From an uncultured Methylococcaceae bacterium (GTDB taxonomy: Bacteria; Pseudomonadota; Gammaproteobacteria; Methylococcales; Methylomonadaceae), in NCBI GenBank assembly GCA_903839855.1, contig CAIMEB010000243.1, positions 1 through 45,849 on the forward strand: a stretch of DNA of 45,849 nucleotides. Reading direction: 5' to 3'. The position numbers were made by a program, and so were the translations under genes. Shown here one piece after another: positions 26,097 to 36,109 of the stretch; positions within the stretch are counted from its first letter, which is position 1, and every line of letters starts with the position of its first letter. Under the pieces are notes generated by a model. That model was not told the origin of the DNA. It saw only the letters and a program-made list of their open reading frames with translations, and searched no databases.

Positions 26097-27019
26097 GATT
26101 TCACCCCTTTAACCGTTCTTACTTTTTTCAAATACGGTGCAAAGCCTTCATTACTGGTCCAATATCTAACCAGATTAGTCACACCGGTACTGGTTAAGGT
26201 CGCACCTGCAAGACCATCAACCTGGTATTGAGAACCAGGTTTAGTAGTATCGACTGACCCTTTAATCAAACTTAACGCTGGCTCACCAATATCCGCCTCA
26301 CCAATCATACCTTTATCTAAAGCAGGCTGATCAGTTTCAGCATAGACCTTTTTACCTTTCCATAAAGCACGCCAGTTTGGATTAACAACTTCACCACCTA
26401 GCCCCGGCGTTTCTTGTTGATCATAAAAGTTGATACTTTGAACCGTTTGACCATCTGCCTCTAAAGATAAAAAGCCGTATAAAGTTGACCATAAGCCATA
26501 ACCGTTAATTGGCAGAATAATTGATTTAACTTCTCCGCCTTCTTTTACTAAAAATACTTTAGCGTATTTAGCTTTGACACGGATATGTGCAATATCTTTA
26601 TCTTTTGGGATTAAAATACTTTGAGCTGGATCTTTAGCTGCTTTACGTTGATCATATTCGTCAGCATTAATACCATCGACATAATCCCCGGTTTCTAAAT
26701 CAACCAGTTTAGATTCAATCTTTTCAGAAAATGCCGCATTAATATCTGCACCTTCTTCCAATAAGCCCGCAACGTCCAGAATATTCTTCTTCATGTCGGC
26801 CGCTTTATTATCTACTTGTAACGGTTTTAAAGCGACCGCTGCAAACGATACTAATACCGCACACACAAGACATAAAGACACTGCAATAGCAATTGTTTTT
26901 TCTAAGCTATCATTTCCAAGAGCCAGTACCTTATCTTTATAAATAATGAACTTACGATACTGTTCGTATTGCTCTAATGTAGCATTCAATTTTTCTATGT
27001 GTTTACATTTATTAGGCAT
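26093..27019 (-). CDS. nqrC: Na+-NQR subunit C (covalent FMN subunit) with extended N-terminus
   Basis: A 308-residue subunit, about 50 residues longer than Vibrio cholerae NqrC. Some 42 of the extra residues form a charged N-terminal extension ([20 protein letters not shown]...) before the single membrane helix at residues 43-63. There is no later Met that could serve as a start before the helix, and AGGGTG lies about 8 bases before this ATG, so the extension seems real. The periplasmic domain contains QETPGLGGE and the flavinylation site D268-G-L-A-G-A-T274. T274 should carry FMN through a phosphoester bond. The usual motif has Ser or Thr where A271 stands. It overlaps nqrB by 8 bases. Confidence 0.96.
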   Translation of the reverse strand: MPNKCKHIEKLNATLEQYEQYRKFIIYKDKVLALGNDSLEKTIAIAVSLCLVCAVLVSFAAVALKPLQVDNKAADMKKNILDVAGLLEEGADINAAFSEKIESKLVDLETGDYVDGINADEYDQRKAAKDPAQSILIPKDKDIAHIRVKAKYAKVFLVKEGGEVKSIILPINGYGLWSTLYGFLSLEADGQTVQSINFYDQQETPGLGGEVVNPNWRALWKGKKVYAETDQPALDKGMIGEADIGEPALSLIKGSVDTTKPGSQYQVDGLAGATLTSTGVTNLVRYWTSNEGFAPYLKKVRTVKGVKS

Positions 27020-28213
27020 TACGCTTCACCCTTCTTCTGATATTAGCCTGAATGACAAAATAATCAATCGTAGGCGCAAACATGTTTGAAAATAGAATTG
27101 CCAACATAATACCTTCAGGGAACGCTGGGTTAACCACTCGAATTAACACGGTCATCCCCCCTACTAAAGCACCAAATACCCAACGACCTGTATTAGTCAT
27201 TGCAGCACTCACTGGATCAGTAGCCATATAAACCATACCAAAGGCAAAGCCGCCAACGGTTAAATGCCAGTACCAAGGCAATGCAAACATAGGATTGGTA
27301 TCGCTACCAATGAAATTAAATAACGTTGATAGAACCACCATGCCAGCAAAAACGCCACCCATAATGCGATAAGACGCAACCCGGGTATACAACAGGAACG
27401 CAGCACCAATCAAAATCGCTAACGTTGAAGTTTCACCCAAACAACCCGGCTCAAAACCAAAGAAGGTTTGTATCCAACTGTAATTAGCGGCATGAACTGC
27501 ATCCAGACCACCGTTTGCAGCCAATCCTAAGGGAGTAGCTCTAGTATAGCCATCCACCGCAACCCAAATTGAATCACCCGTCATTGACGCTGGATAAGCA
27601 AAATATAAAAATGCTCGTCCAGTTAAAGCAGGGTTCAAGAAGTTTTTACCTGTACCACCAAATACTTCTTTGCCGATAACAACGCCAAAAGAAATACCTA
27701 AAGCTACCTGCCACAAAGGCATATCAGGTGGCATAATCAAAGCATACAGCATTGATGAAACCAGAAAGCCTTCATTGACTTCATGACCGCGAACAGTTGC
27801 AAACACTACTTCCCAAATACCACCAATAGCCAAGGTAGTGATATAAATAGGTAAGAAATATAAAGCACCGTGAACCAGGTTAGAAAATGGATTAAGCGTG
27901 TTATATCCGAAAATCATCATCGGAATACTGCGCCAATTTCCTATTTTCTCTAAGCCCATTGATTCCATGGCTAAGTTGGCTTGATAACCAGTGTTATACA
28001 TAGCCATCAGCACACAAAACAAGGTGGCGATTACTACAAAAGTCATCGTTCGTTTCAGGTCATTACCATCACGAACATGCGTTGTACCGCGTGTTACATC
28101 AGCAGGCGTATAAATGAAAGTATCCACCATCTCATAAAGACCGTAATACTTGGCAAACCGACCGCCTTTTGTAAAATGCGGCTCAATACTATCTAATATT
28201 TCTCTAGCCGACA

Positions 28214-28214
<1 letters not shown>
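27012..28214 (-). CDS. nqrB: Na+-NQR subunit B (covalent FMN subunit)
   Basis: A 400-residue membrane subunit with about ten helices, carrying covalent FMN, riboflavin and the quinone site. Family blocks are present: GYNTLNPFSNLVHGALYFLPIY, GKEVFGGTGKNFLNPALTGRAFLYFAYP, and MATDPVSAAMTNTGRW. The flavinylation site reads D221-G-Y-T-R225-A-T227, while the motif known for ApbE substrates is Dxx(S/T)GA(T/S), so Gly is replaced by Arg. T227 remains available. The start codon shares one base with the nqrA stop. Confidence 0.97.
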
Positions 28215-29688
<1,474 letters not shown>

Positions 29689-29830
29689 TGCTGGATTTAG
29701 TTATCAATTTTTATCATTACTGACCATAAAGAAAGATAATGACATCTACCAATAGGTCTCTACACATTTCATAATAATCATACAATAACAGGACAAGAAG
29801 ATTAACTTGATTACAAGCTTTATGCAGTCA

Positions 29831-30730
29831 TTAGCGATTAACGATTTCAGTCAATGCTGTTGCAAGGTCTGTGTATTTAAAACTAAAACCTTGGGCTTGT
29901 AAACGCTCGGGCAAAACTCGCTGACTACCCAATATCAGGCCAGACATTTCACCCATTAATAGTCTTAATAGATTAGCCGGGACAGGCAATAAAGCAGGTC
30001 TCTTTAGTGTTTTTGCCAATACCTTAGTAAACGTTGCATTCGTGACAGGATAAGGTGCGGTCGCATTATAAGCACCGGACATTGAGTGATCGGTAATCAT
30101 CCTTTCAGCAATTGAAATCCAATCGTGCAGATGTATCCAGGACATCCATTGTGTTCCATCACCTAAGCGCCCACCCAGACCCAACTGGAAAGGCAATAAC
30201 ATTCGCTTTAATAATCCACCCTCACCCAGTACCAGACCTGTTCTTATTAAACAGACTCTAACCCCCAGTTGCTCGGCATTCTTTGCTGCCAGCTCCCAGT
30301 CTGCACAAAGCTGTTGCGAAAAATCAGCTTTAACCACTGACAGCTCAGTCATAACGGTATCGCCTTGATCACCATAGTAGCCAATAGCAGAACCACTTAT
30401 TAACAGATCTGGTTTAACCGCCATTCGTGCTATATAAGCAACTAATTGTTCAGTCAGATTAATCCGACTATCACGTATCAATTGTTTCCGTGCGTCTGTC
30501 CAGCGGGCATCAAAAATAGGCGCACCTGCTAGATTAATAATAACCTGAAAATGATCATTCGGTGTTAACTCACTTAAAGAACCCAATACATGAACACTCT
30601 CTAAGCCCAACTTTCCAACTGTTTCAGGATGACGCGCTAAAAGCGTCACCTTATAATTTTGACTCACTAAGCGTTTTGATAATGCGCTACCAATAAATCC
30701 AGTACCACCCGTAATTAATATTTTAGTCAT
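29831..30730 (-). CDS. yfcH: TIGR01777-family sugar-nucleotide-epimerase-like protein (YfcH)
   Basis: The start at 30730 gives MTKILITGGTGFIGSALSKRL, the normal family N-terminus, and 299 residues, like E. coli YfcH (297). A longer in-frame start at 30778 adds 16 atypical residues. It is an extended-SDR Rossmann protein with GGTGFIG at residues 8-14, INLAGAPI, SGSAIGYYGDQGD and the C-terminal DUF1731-like part (RPALLPVPANLLRLLMGEMS...VLPERLQAQGFSFKY). The substrate is unknown. It is transcribed away from a candidate small RNA. Confidence 0.93.
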   Translation of the reverse strand: MTKILITGGTGFIGSALSKRLVSQNYKVTLLARHPETVGKLGLESVHVLGSLSELTPNDHFQVIINLAGAPIFDARWTDARKQLIRDSRINLTEQLVAYIARMAVKPDLLISGSAIGYYGDQGDTVMTELSVVKADFSQQLCADWELAAKNAEQLGVRVCLIRTGLVLGEGGLLKRMLLPFQLGLGGRLGDGTQWMSWIHLHDWISIAERMITDHSMSGAYNATAPYPVTNATFTKVLAKTLKRPALLPVPANLLRLLMGEMSGLILGSQRVLPERLQAQGFSFKYTDLATALTEIVNR

Positions 30731-30785
30731 AAGAGCCCCACTTATTTCATTAAAACTTATTGTACATGTTTTGTTCAACTATAGT

Positions 30786-30890
30786 TTGACAAAGTGACAT
30801 ATGAAGGGTAAGTTATCAACTAAGTTATTACTCAATGTCCTCCTCTATAGGCCCTCCCTGATTGTTTAAGGGAGGGTCTTTTTTTATAAC
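30786..30890 (+). ncRNA. candidate small RNA with promoter and intrinsic terminator
   Basis: TTGACA (30786-30791), a 17-base spacer and TAAGTT (30809-30814) form a plausible promoter. About 35 bases past the predicted start a strong terminator begins: CCCTCCC (30852-30858), GGGAGGG (30870-30876), then TCTTTTTTT. No plus-strand gene precedes it, so the terminator would end a transcript of roughly 65 bases. It lies between yfcH (divergent) and a small membrane protein gene. It could also be a leader attenuator for the downstream gene. The RNA itself is predicted. Confidence 0.45.
30852..30885 (+). terminator. strong intrinsic terminator with no plus-strand gene before it
   Basis: A 7-bp all-GC-rich stem CCCTCCC/GGGAGGG with an 11-base loop is followed by TCTTTTTTTAT. 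The orientation is clearly plus, because the T-run follows the right arm. Confidence 0.85.
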
Positions 30891-30914
30891 ATCTATTTAG
30901 CGTAGTTAATTGAT

Positions 30915-31334
30915 ATGAGATTTATAAAAGTAGAAAACTTAAAATACCTGCTGGAAATTAACTTCTACACATCTGTTATTTTACTCTTGGCAGGCAGTTT
31001 CCTATCAGTATCGGATAATTATTCACTGTTTGAGTTTAAGGAAGATCTTTATGGCGCCTTGAATAACAATTTACGTATGATAATGGTCTACTTAGGTATG
31101 ACTGAGCTGGTTATTTTAATATACTGCTTCATTAAAAAAAACTTTCGGTCTATGATATTCGTAGGGTTCTTTTTAATTCTCATGGTTGGATCTATGGAGT
31201 TTTATGGTGAAATAAATACCATTGAAATCGATAGTAATTTCCCGGTTTTCTTTTTCTATACGGGTATATCACACGTCTTATTCGGAGTGATTGAAGATAT
31301 AGTAAAAAACAGTCCTCTAAAAAATACTCAGTAA
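30915..31334 (+). CDS. small membrane protein of unknown function
   Basis: A 139-residue protein with about four hydrophobic segments: residues 13-31, 53-73, 79-96 and 108-127. Charged residues are limited to loops and the ends. No known family is recognised. Neither a good ribosome site nor an upstream plus-strand gene is present, and the strong terminator immediately before it would block read-through, so a promoter near 30890 would be needed. The regular hydrophobic pattern supports it as a genuine membrane protein. Confidence 0.55.
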   Translation: MRFIKVENLKYLLEINFYTSVILLLAGSFLSVSDNYSLFEFKEDLYGALNNNLRMIMVYLGMTELVILIYCFIKKNFRSMIFVGFFLILMVGSMEFYGEINTIEIDSNFPVFFFYTGISHVLFGVIEDIVKNSPLKNTQ

Positions 31335-31454
31335 CTCAAAAAATAATCAAACAAGGCCTTTTAATACGACTACCTTGAGAATAAATTCTCTGCACCAGCT
31401 GAAGATATTCGACGAAAATATCTCTTAATTTCATGAAAAATAGGCAATTTTTAT

Positions 31455-31707
31455 ATGATTGATGGTTTTTTTATTTCAGCTTGCACTGGAATAACAAACG
31501 ACTTAACAGCGGTTAGAGATTTCGAAGTTAACAGATACCTGGGTAAATGGTATGAAGTTGCCAGACTTGATCGCTACTTTGAATTAGGCTTTATGGATAT
31601 TATAACGCATTAAGCAATTGCCTAAAAACATTCAGGATACGTTAATTGCAAAGCCAAAAGACTTGGGCTTTACGACCGATAAACTCATCTTTGTCACGCA
31701 AAATTAA
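31455..31707 (+). pseudogene. internally deleted Blc-like lipocalin gene
   Basis: The first part (ATG 31455, TAA 31611-31613) ends in a lipocalin opening: TAVRDFEVNRYLGKWYEVARLD, then FELGF. This is the Blc signature with the G-x-W motif. A second, differently framed part (31615-31707) gives LPKNIQDTLIAKPKDLGF and TDKLIFVTQN, which resembles the Blc C-terminus. The middle of about 100 residues is missing and the frame is broken. The start also lacks a full lipoprotein signal, keeping only FFISAC. Intact Blc is an outer-membrane lipoprotein binding lysophospholipids. Confidence 0.85.
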
Positions 31708-31746
31708 CGGACAAGCACTTTTGACAGTCATATTATACTCCACCCT

Positions 31747-32103
31747 TTAACCTGAAATAATAATATTAAACTGTGTCATTAAATTGGCAATATCCTTTCT
31801 GTCAATCACTTGAACAGATAAGCACAAATCAGCAGCGTTTAAGCCCCTATCCATTAAAGATTCTCGTTCGGTATATATATCATCAACATCATACAACGCT
31901 AACGCTTTAAAAATAGTCGCCGTGTCTTTCATATTGCTTTTTTCTGGATGCTGACCCTTCTTTAAATAAAACACCCCATCATCCAGTAATAACACGCCTA
32001 CTTTCTGATCAAAGGCTGCAGTCGTTAAAATAATATCCAACGTTTCTTGCAGATAAATCCCACTGTGAGCGGGTTTACGTAGAACAAACAAATAATGTTT
32101 CAT
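31747..32103 (-). CDS. tusC: TusC/DsrF-like sulfur-relay protein
   Basis: The ATG at 32103 gives MKHYLFVLRKPAHSG, which fits family starts better than the GTG two codons earlier. The 118-residue DsrE-fold protein resembles TusC: an N-terminal strand, LDIILTTAAFDQKVGVLLLDDGVFYLKKGQ, ALALYDVDDIYTERESLMDRGL, and a C-terminal FNIIISG. TusC is the non-catalytic partner of TusD and TusB in the complex that passes sulfur to TusE and MnmA for tRNA 2-thiouridine. It follows tusD directly. No tusB comes after it. Confidence 0.88.
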   Translation of the reverse strand: MKHYLFVLRKPAHSGIYLQETLDIILTTAAFDQKVGVLLLDDGVFYLKKGQHPEKSNMKDTATIFKALALYDVDDIYTERESLMDRGLNAADLCLSVQVIDRKDIANLMTQFNIIISG

Positions 32104-32109
32104 CGCCAC

Positions 32110-32499
32110 TTAACCAAAAGTAATCAGCCGATCAGCAATTAGGGTCGCCTCAACCCATTGTCCTAATCCGGAAATTCTAAAGCCCTCCGCCAGATCATCC
32201 TCTTGCTTCCCTTGTCTTTGGGCTTCATCTAAACATAACAAACCACGCCTTTGAGCAGCAGAAATACACACCACTAAATCAATCTGATGATGCTTAGCTA
32301 ACTCAGTCCATCGCTGAGTCAATTGAAGTTCATCGTCGGGTGGCGTTGCATGTTTAAATGCGTGTAAAATCCCGTCATGATAAAAAAACACTCTAAAAAT
32401 CTCATGACCTAAAGCCAAAGCGGCATTAATAAACTGATAGGCTGTTTGTCCGGCACTAGAGTGATAAGGGCTCGCATTAATTTGAATGGCATATTTCAT
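32110..32499 (-). CDS. tusD: TusD/DsrE-like sulfurtransferase
   Basis: A 129-residue DsrE-family protein, close to the E. coli TusD length. C78, in DLVVCISAAQRRG, is at the position of the sulfur-carrying Cys of TusD. INASPYHSSAGQTAYQFINAAL and VFFYHDGILHA are also family-typical. It would accept persulfide sulfur from TusA. Its stop lies 6 bases before the tusC start. The gene diverges from bepA. Confidence 0.92.
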   Translation of the reverse strand: MKYAIQINASPYHSSAGQTAYQFINAALALGHEIFRVFFYHDGILHAFKHATPPDDELQLTQRWTELAKHHQIDLVVCISAAQRRGLLCLDEAQRQGKQEDDLAEGFRISGLGQWVEATLIADRLITFG

Positions 32500-32621
32500 T
32501 TTAACTGTATTTCTTAAGTTATATTTAATTGAGATGTTTTATAATGTTAAAACCATATTCTATTACGATTGAATAGCTCTCTGCTGATTTAGTTACTCTA
32601 TTATTGTAACCTTGAGACACC

Positions 32622-34190
32622 ATGTTTAAACCCTCTACAATTACCCTGGCTCTAAGCCTTATGCTATTCTCAACATCTCAGCAGGCTGAAGATCAGCGCG
32701 TCATTGTCACCAACAAAGGCTTGCCATCCACTCAGCAGATAATACCCCATGACCCAAGTGTTGGAAATAACAAAGACTTAAGCAGCTCGACACAGCAACC
32801 TGGAGCCATTAAAAAAATTGAATTGCCTGATATGGGTGATTCTTCTGGTATCCTGATTTCACCTGCTGAAGAAAAAGAATTTGGTGAAGAATTTTTTAGA
32901 AGCTTGCATGCCCAAATTACCATTAATCAGGATGCAGAGATTCAAGAATATATTCAATCAATTGGTCAAAAACTAGCCGCTAATAGTGACGCACCCAGTC
33001 ATCCCTTCCATTTTTTTGTAGTTATGGAAAATGACATCAACGCTTTTGCGGGACCAGGTGGTTATATTGGGGTTAACTCCGGCCTGATTACGATGACCGA
33101 AGCTGAAAGTGAATTAGCTTCAGTTATCGCGCACGAAATTTCACACGTTACTCAACGGCATTTATTTCGTGCCGCTGAGGCGGCTGGTCGATTAACTATC
33201 CCAAGTGCAGCAGGCATGTTAGCCGCTATTTTATTAGGCTCTCAATCACCTCAGATGGGTCAGGCGGCTATTATGGCGATTATGGGGGGTAGTATTCAAT
33301 TTCAAATTAATTTTACCCGCGAAAATGAAGAAGAAGCTGACCGTGTAGGTATGCAAACGTTAGCCGCTTCTAGCTATGACCCTCGGAGTATGCCAACCTT
33401 CTTTGAACGCTTACAACAGGCAACCCGTTTTTATGGACAGGGTGTCCCTGAATTTTTAAGAACGCATCCAGTCACAGAGTCGCGTATTTCTGATACCCGT
33501 GGACGTGCGGAAACCTATCCGTATAAACAGTATCCAGACTCACAGGGTTATCTGCTGACCAAAGCAAAAATCCGGGTCTTGTCAGATGCTAATACCGGTG
33601 CGGCTGCTGAATATTTTCAGGCTCGACTCAATCAAGGAACCCCGGAACAACGTGCTGTTGCTCGTTACGGTATGGGTTTACTTGCTCTAAAATCTGAAAA
33701 ATTTAAAGAAGCTGAAACTCTTTTTCTGGCATTGGCGCACGATTACCCAGAACAACACCAATATGCAACCGCCTTCGCTCGAACCGCTTTTGATTCTCAC
33801 AATTATGCAGTCGCAGCTAACCGTTATCAAAAACTGGTCGAACAATTTCCTGATAATGATGCTATTAAGCTTGAATATATAACGACCTTATTAAAAACTG
33901 ACAAACCGGATTTGGCTCGAAGCAATTTGTTATCGTTAAACCCCCAAATGCACCGATTACCAACTTATTGGGAGTTACTAGCCCAAGCTTACAGCGATTT
34001 ACATCAACCCGTTGAATCACATCGCTTTCTTGCCGAGTATTATTATGCTATGGGGCAAACGCAGGACGCCATTTTGCAAATAAGATTAGCACAGGCATCT
34101 AAAGGGCTTAACTTCCAATTGTCTTCAATTTTAAACGAGCGTCTAAACTTTTTCTATAGTCAAGAACAAGAGGCTAAACGCAATCGTTAA
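32622..34190 (+). CDS. bepA: BepA-like periplasmic M48 metalloprotease with TPR repeats
   Basis: A 522-residue protein with a signal peptide (cleavage near QQA, residue 22), slightly longer than E. coli BepA (487). The zinc site is H171-E-I-S-H175 with the third ligand in ENEEEADRVG near residue 243. A helical TPR region covers about residues 330-515 (ARYGMGLLALKSEKFKEAETLF and following units). BepA checks and helps assemble outer-membrane proteins such as LptD in the periplasm. A roughly 50-residue low-complexity region separates the signal from the protease domain. No neighbouring gene is functionally linked. Confidence 0.94.
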   Translation: MFKPSTITLALSLMLFSTSQQAEDQRVIVTNKGLPSTQQIIPHDPSVGNNKDLSSSTQQPGAIKKIELPDMGDSSGILISPAEEKEFGEEFFRSLHAQITINQDAEIQEYIQSIGQKLAANSDAPSHPFHFFVVMENDINAFAGPGGYIGVNSGLITMTEAESELASVIAHEISHVTQRHLFRAAEAAGRLTIPSAAGMLAAILLGSQSPQMGQAAIMAIMGGSIQFQINFTRENEEEADRVGMQTLAASSYDPRSMPTFFERLQQATRFYGQGVPEFLRTHPVTESRISDTRGRAETYPYKQYPDSQGYLLTKAKIRVLSDANTGAAAEYFQARLNQGTPEQRAVARYGMGLLALKSEKFKEAETLFLALAHDYPEQHQYATAFARTAFDSHNYAVAANRYQKLVEQFPDNDAIKLEYITTLLKTDKPDLARSNLLSLNPQMHRLPTYWELLAQAYSDLHQPVESHRFLAEYYYAMGQTQDAILQIRLAQASKGLNFQLSSILNERLNFFYSQEQEAKRNR

Positions 34191-34328
34191 TTTTTTAAAC
34201 TTAATGTAATATGTAATACGTATTTTATGCCTATAATTTTTATAGTTGTTACAAATATATAATAACAGATTGTTTTATTTAACTATTTAATCTTCTTTTA
34301 ATTCTTTAGTGAAAATTTAATATTTTTT

Positions 34329-34357
34329 TAGACGTTGGTGATTTTTAGGCTTATAAT
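34329..34357 (+). promoter_or_regulatory. predicted sigma-70 promoter upstream of a candidate RNA
   Basis: TAGACG (34329-34334) and a perfect TATAAT (34352-34357) are 17 bases apart. There is no open reading frame of note downstream before the terminator at 34522, so the product would be a non-coding RNA starting near 34364. Confidence 0.6.
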
Positions 34358-34363
34358 GCGTCA

Positions 34364-34545
34364 GCTTCTGGAGCTAGGGCTAGGTCAAAGTTAAGGGGTT
34401 GACCTAAAGAGGGGGAAGACCGCCGCAAGGCATATAATAACAATAATTAAAATATAACACCGCTTGAGTTAAGTTGTACAAATGACAACTAAAATATAAC
34501 AATAATAACAATACTCAACACGCCCGCTTTATGCGGGCTTTTTAT
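34364..34545 (+). ncRNA. candidate structured non-coding RNA, about 180 bases
   Basis: The region runs from a consensus promoter to a strong terminator. It holds several small hairpins: AGCTTCTGGAGCT at 34363-34375, TAGGTCAA (34381-34388) with TTGACCTA (34399-34406), GCC-GCAA-GGC (a GNRA tetraloop) near 34422-34431, and AGTTGT/ACAACT further on. The 3' half is A-rich, with the repeat TAAAATATAACA at 34448 and 34490. I could not match it to 6S RNA, a CsrB-type RNA or a known riboswitch. It lies in the 400-base gap between bepA and the convergent flippase gene. Confidence 0.55.
34522..34545 (+). terminator. intrinsic terminator ending the candidate RNA
   Basis: GCCCGC (34522-34527) pairs with GCGGGC (34533-34538) around TTTAT, followed by TTTTTA. 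The orientation is plus, because the minus strand has no T-run after the stem. Confidence 0.9.
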
Positions 34546-34593
34546 TGCCTGATTATTTTACACGCAGCCTGCTTTTTTCCTCTAAAACGAGTA

Positions 34594-36072
34594 CTATGTA
34601 ACAAAAAGATGATATTTTCGTCCTTCAAACAGAAGAGCAATCAGGAGATACAAAATCATCAATTCAACAGACAATAGCCCAGGTGCTTGCCAAGCAGTTC
34701 CAACCGGCAAGATAATTTTGAGAAAATACAAGGTCACACCCAGTAGAATATAAGCCAGTATACGTTTAACTTCATAAGCTACGGGATAATAATGCCTACC
34801 CAGCAAATAAGACAATATAGCCATGCTGACATAACAAGCCAGGGTGGCCCATGCAGAACCCACATAACCCAATATTGGAATCCACCATACATTGAGTACG
34901 ATTGTTAATAACGCACCCAATAAAGAAACAAAAGCGCCCAACAAGGTATGATCCGTCAATTTATACCAGATTGATAGGTTAACGTAGATACCCAAAAACA
35001 GATTAGCCAATAACAAAATTGGCACAACCTCTAGTCCAACCCGATATTCTGCACCGACAAAATACTTAAAAAAGTCTATAAAGAGCGTAACTAATAAGAA
35101 GATAAAGACACAAAAGATAACAAAAAACTTAAGGACTTTAGCGTAAATAGGTCGCGCATTGCTGTTGGCAGCATAAGAAAAGAAAAAAGGTTCAGCCGCA
35201 TATTTAAACGCCTGAATAAATAATGACATTAAAACTGATAATTTATAGCAAGCACTATAAACCCCCAACATTTTCAGATTGGTTTGCACATCATAAGGTA
35301 ATAGATATTTCAGCAAGACTCTATCTAACATTTCGTTAATAATTCCGGCAAAACCAATTACCACCATCGGTAACGAATAACGAATCATTTTAACGAATAG
35401 CTGGCGATCAAATCCCCAGGCCAAGCCTTTTAATTGTGCAGAAAGTAATACAAATTTGCAGATACTAGCCAGCAAATTAACGACAAAAATATAGCCAATA
35501 CCCATTTCCGGATAATAGAGCTTATTTACCCAAGACTCAGGGTTTTCGGCTAAAGCTTTGGGGCAGTAAACAATAAAGAATAAACTCAGCAGCACAGTTA
35601 TCAATATCTCTGCAATCTTGATAGCCGCAAAACGAAACGCTTTAGCCTCTGCCCTTAAACGCGCAAAAGGAATAGAGGCGACTGCATCCAGCGTTAAAAT
35701 AAACGTAAAGCACAATATATACTCAGGATGAGTAGAATAATTCAGTGCTGTAGAAAGCCACGGATTAATAAAATAAATGATTAGTAAAAACAGTAGATTA
35801 ACAAATGAGACAAAGATGAGTGCCGTTGAATAAGCAACATCCCGTCCGCTATGATTCTTATCGCGAAATCGAAAATATCCTGTTTCAAAGCCCAAAAGCA
35901 GTACGACTGAAAAGAAACCTGCATAAGCATAAAACTCAGAAACAACACCGTATTCCTCTGCAGAGAAATAATAAGTGTATAAGGGGACTAACAAATAATT
36001 TAGAAATCGGCCAAAAATACTACTAAGCCCATAAATTGCAGTTTGTGAGACGAGCTTTTTTATAATTCCCAT
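34594..36072 (-). CDS. Wzx-like oligosaccharide flippase (polysaccharide biosynthesis membrane protein)
   Basis: A 492-residue protein of the MOP/Wzx superfamily, with about 14 hydrophobic helices throughout. The start, KLVSQTAIYGLSSIFGRFLNYLLVPLYTYYFS, is the usual first-helix pattern, and GFETGYFRFRD and the late WWIPILGYVGSAWATLACY are also typical. Such proteins flip undecaprenyl-linked glycans to the periplasmic face. No glycosyltransferase or polymerase gene is adjacent, so the glycan is unknown. A PHP phosphoesterase gene precedes it by 37 bases on the same strand. Confidence 0.9.
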   Translation of the reverse strand: MGIIKKLVSQTAIYGLSSIFGRFLNYLLVPLYTYYFSAEEYGVVSEFYAYAGFFSVVLLLGFETGYFRFRDKNHSGRDVAYSTALIFVSFVNLLFLLIIYFINPWLSTALNYSTHPEYILCFTFILTLDAVASIPFARLRAEAKAFRFAAIKIAEILITVLLSLFFIVYCPKALAENPESWVNKLYYPEMGIGYIFVVNLLASICKFVLLSAQLKGLAWGFDRQLFVKMIRYSLPMVVIGFAGIINEMLDRVLLKYLLPYDVQTNLKMLGVYSACYKLSVLMSLFIQAFKYAAEPFFFSYAANSNARPIYAKVLKFFVIFCVFIFLLVTLFIDFFKYFVGAEYRVGLEVVPILLLANLFLGIYVNLSIWYKLTDHTLLGAFVSLLGALLTIVLNVWWIPILGYVGSAWATLACYVSMAILSYLLGRHYYPVAYEVKRILAYILLGVTLYFLKIILPVGTAWQAPGLLSVELMILYLLIALLFEGRKYHLFVT

Positions 36073-36109
36073 AATAGACGGTTATAGCGCATTTAATCAG
36101 TTAACGGCT

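Noticed and set aside
34364-34545. 6S RNA, c-di-GMP (GEMM) riboswitch or guanidine riboswitch
   Set aside because: The ends do not pair to form the long 6S rod, and neither the GEMM core nor the guanidine-I conserved blocks are present; kept as an unclassified candidate RNA.
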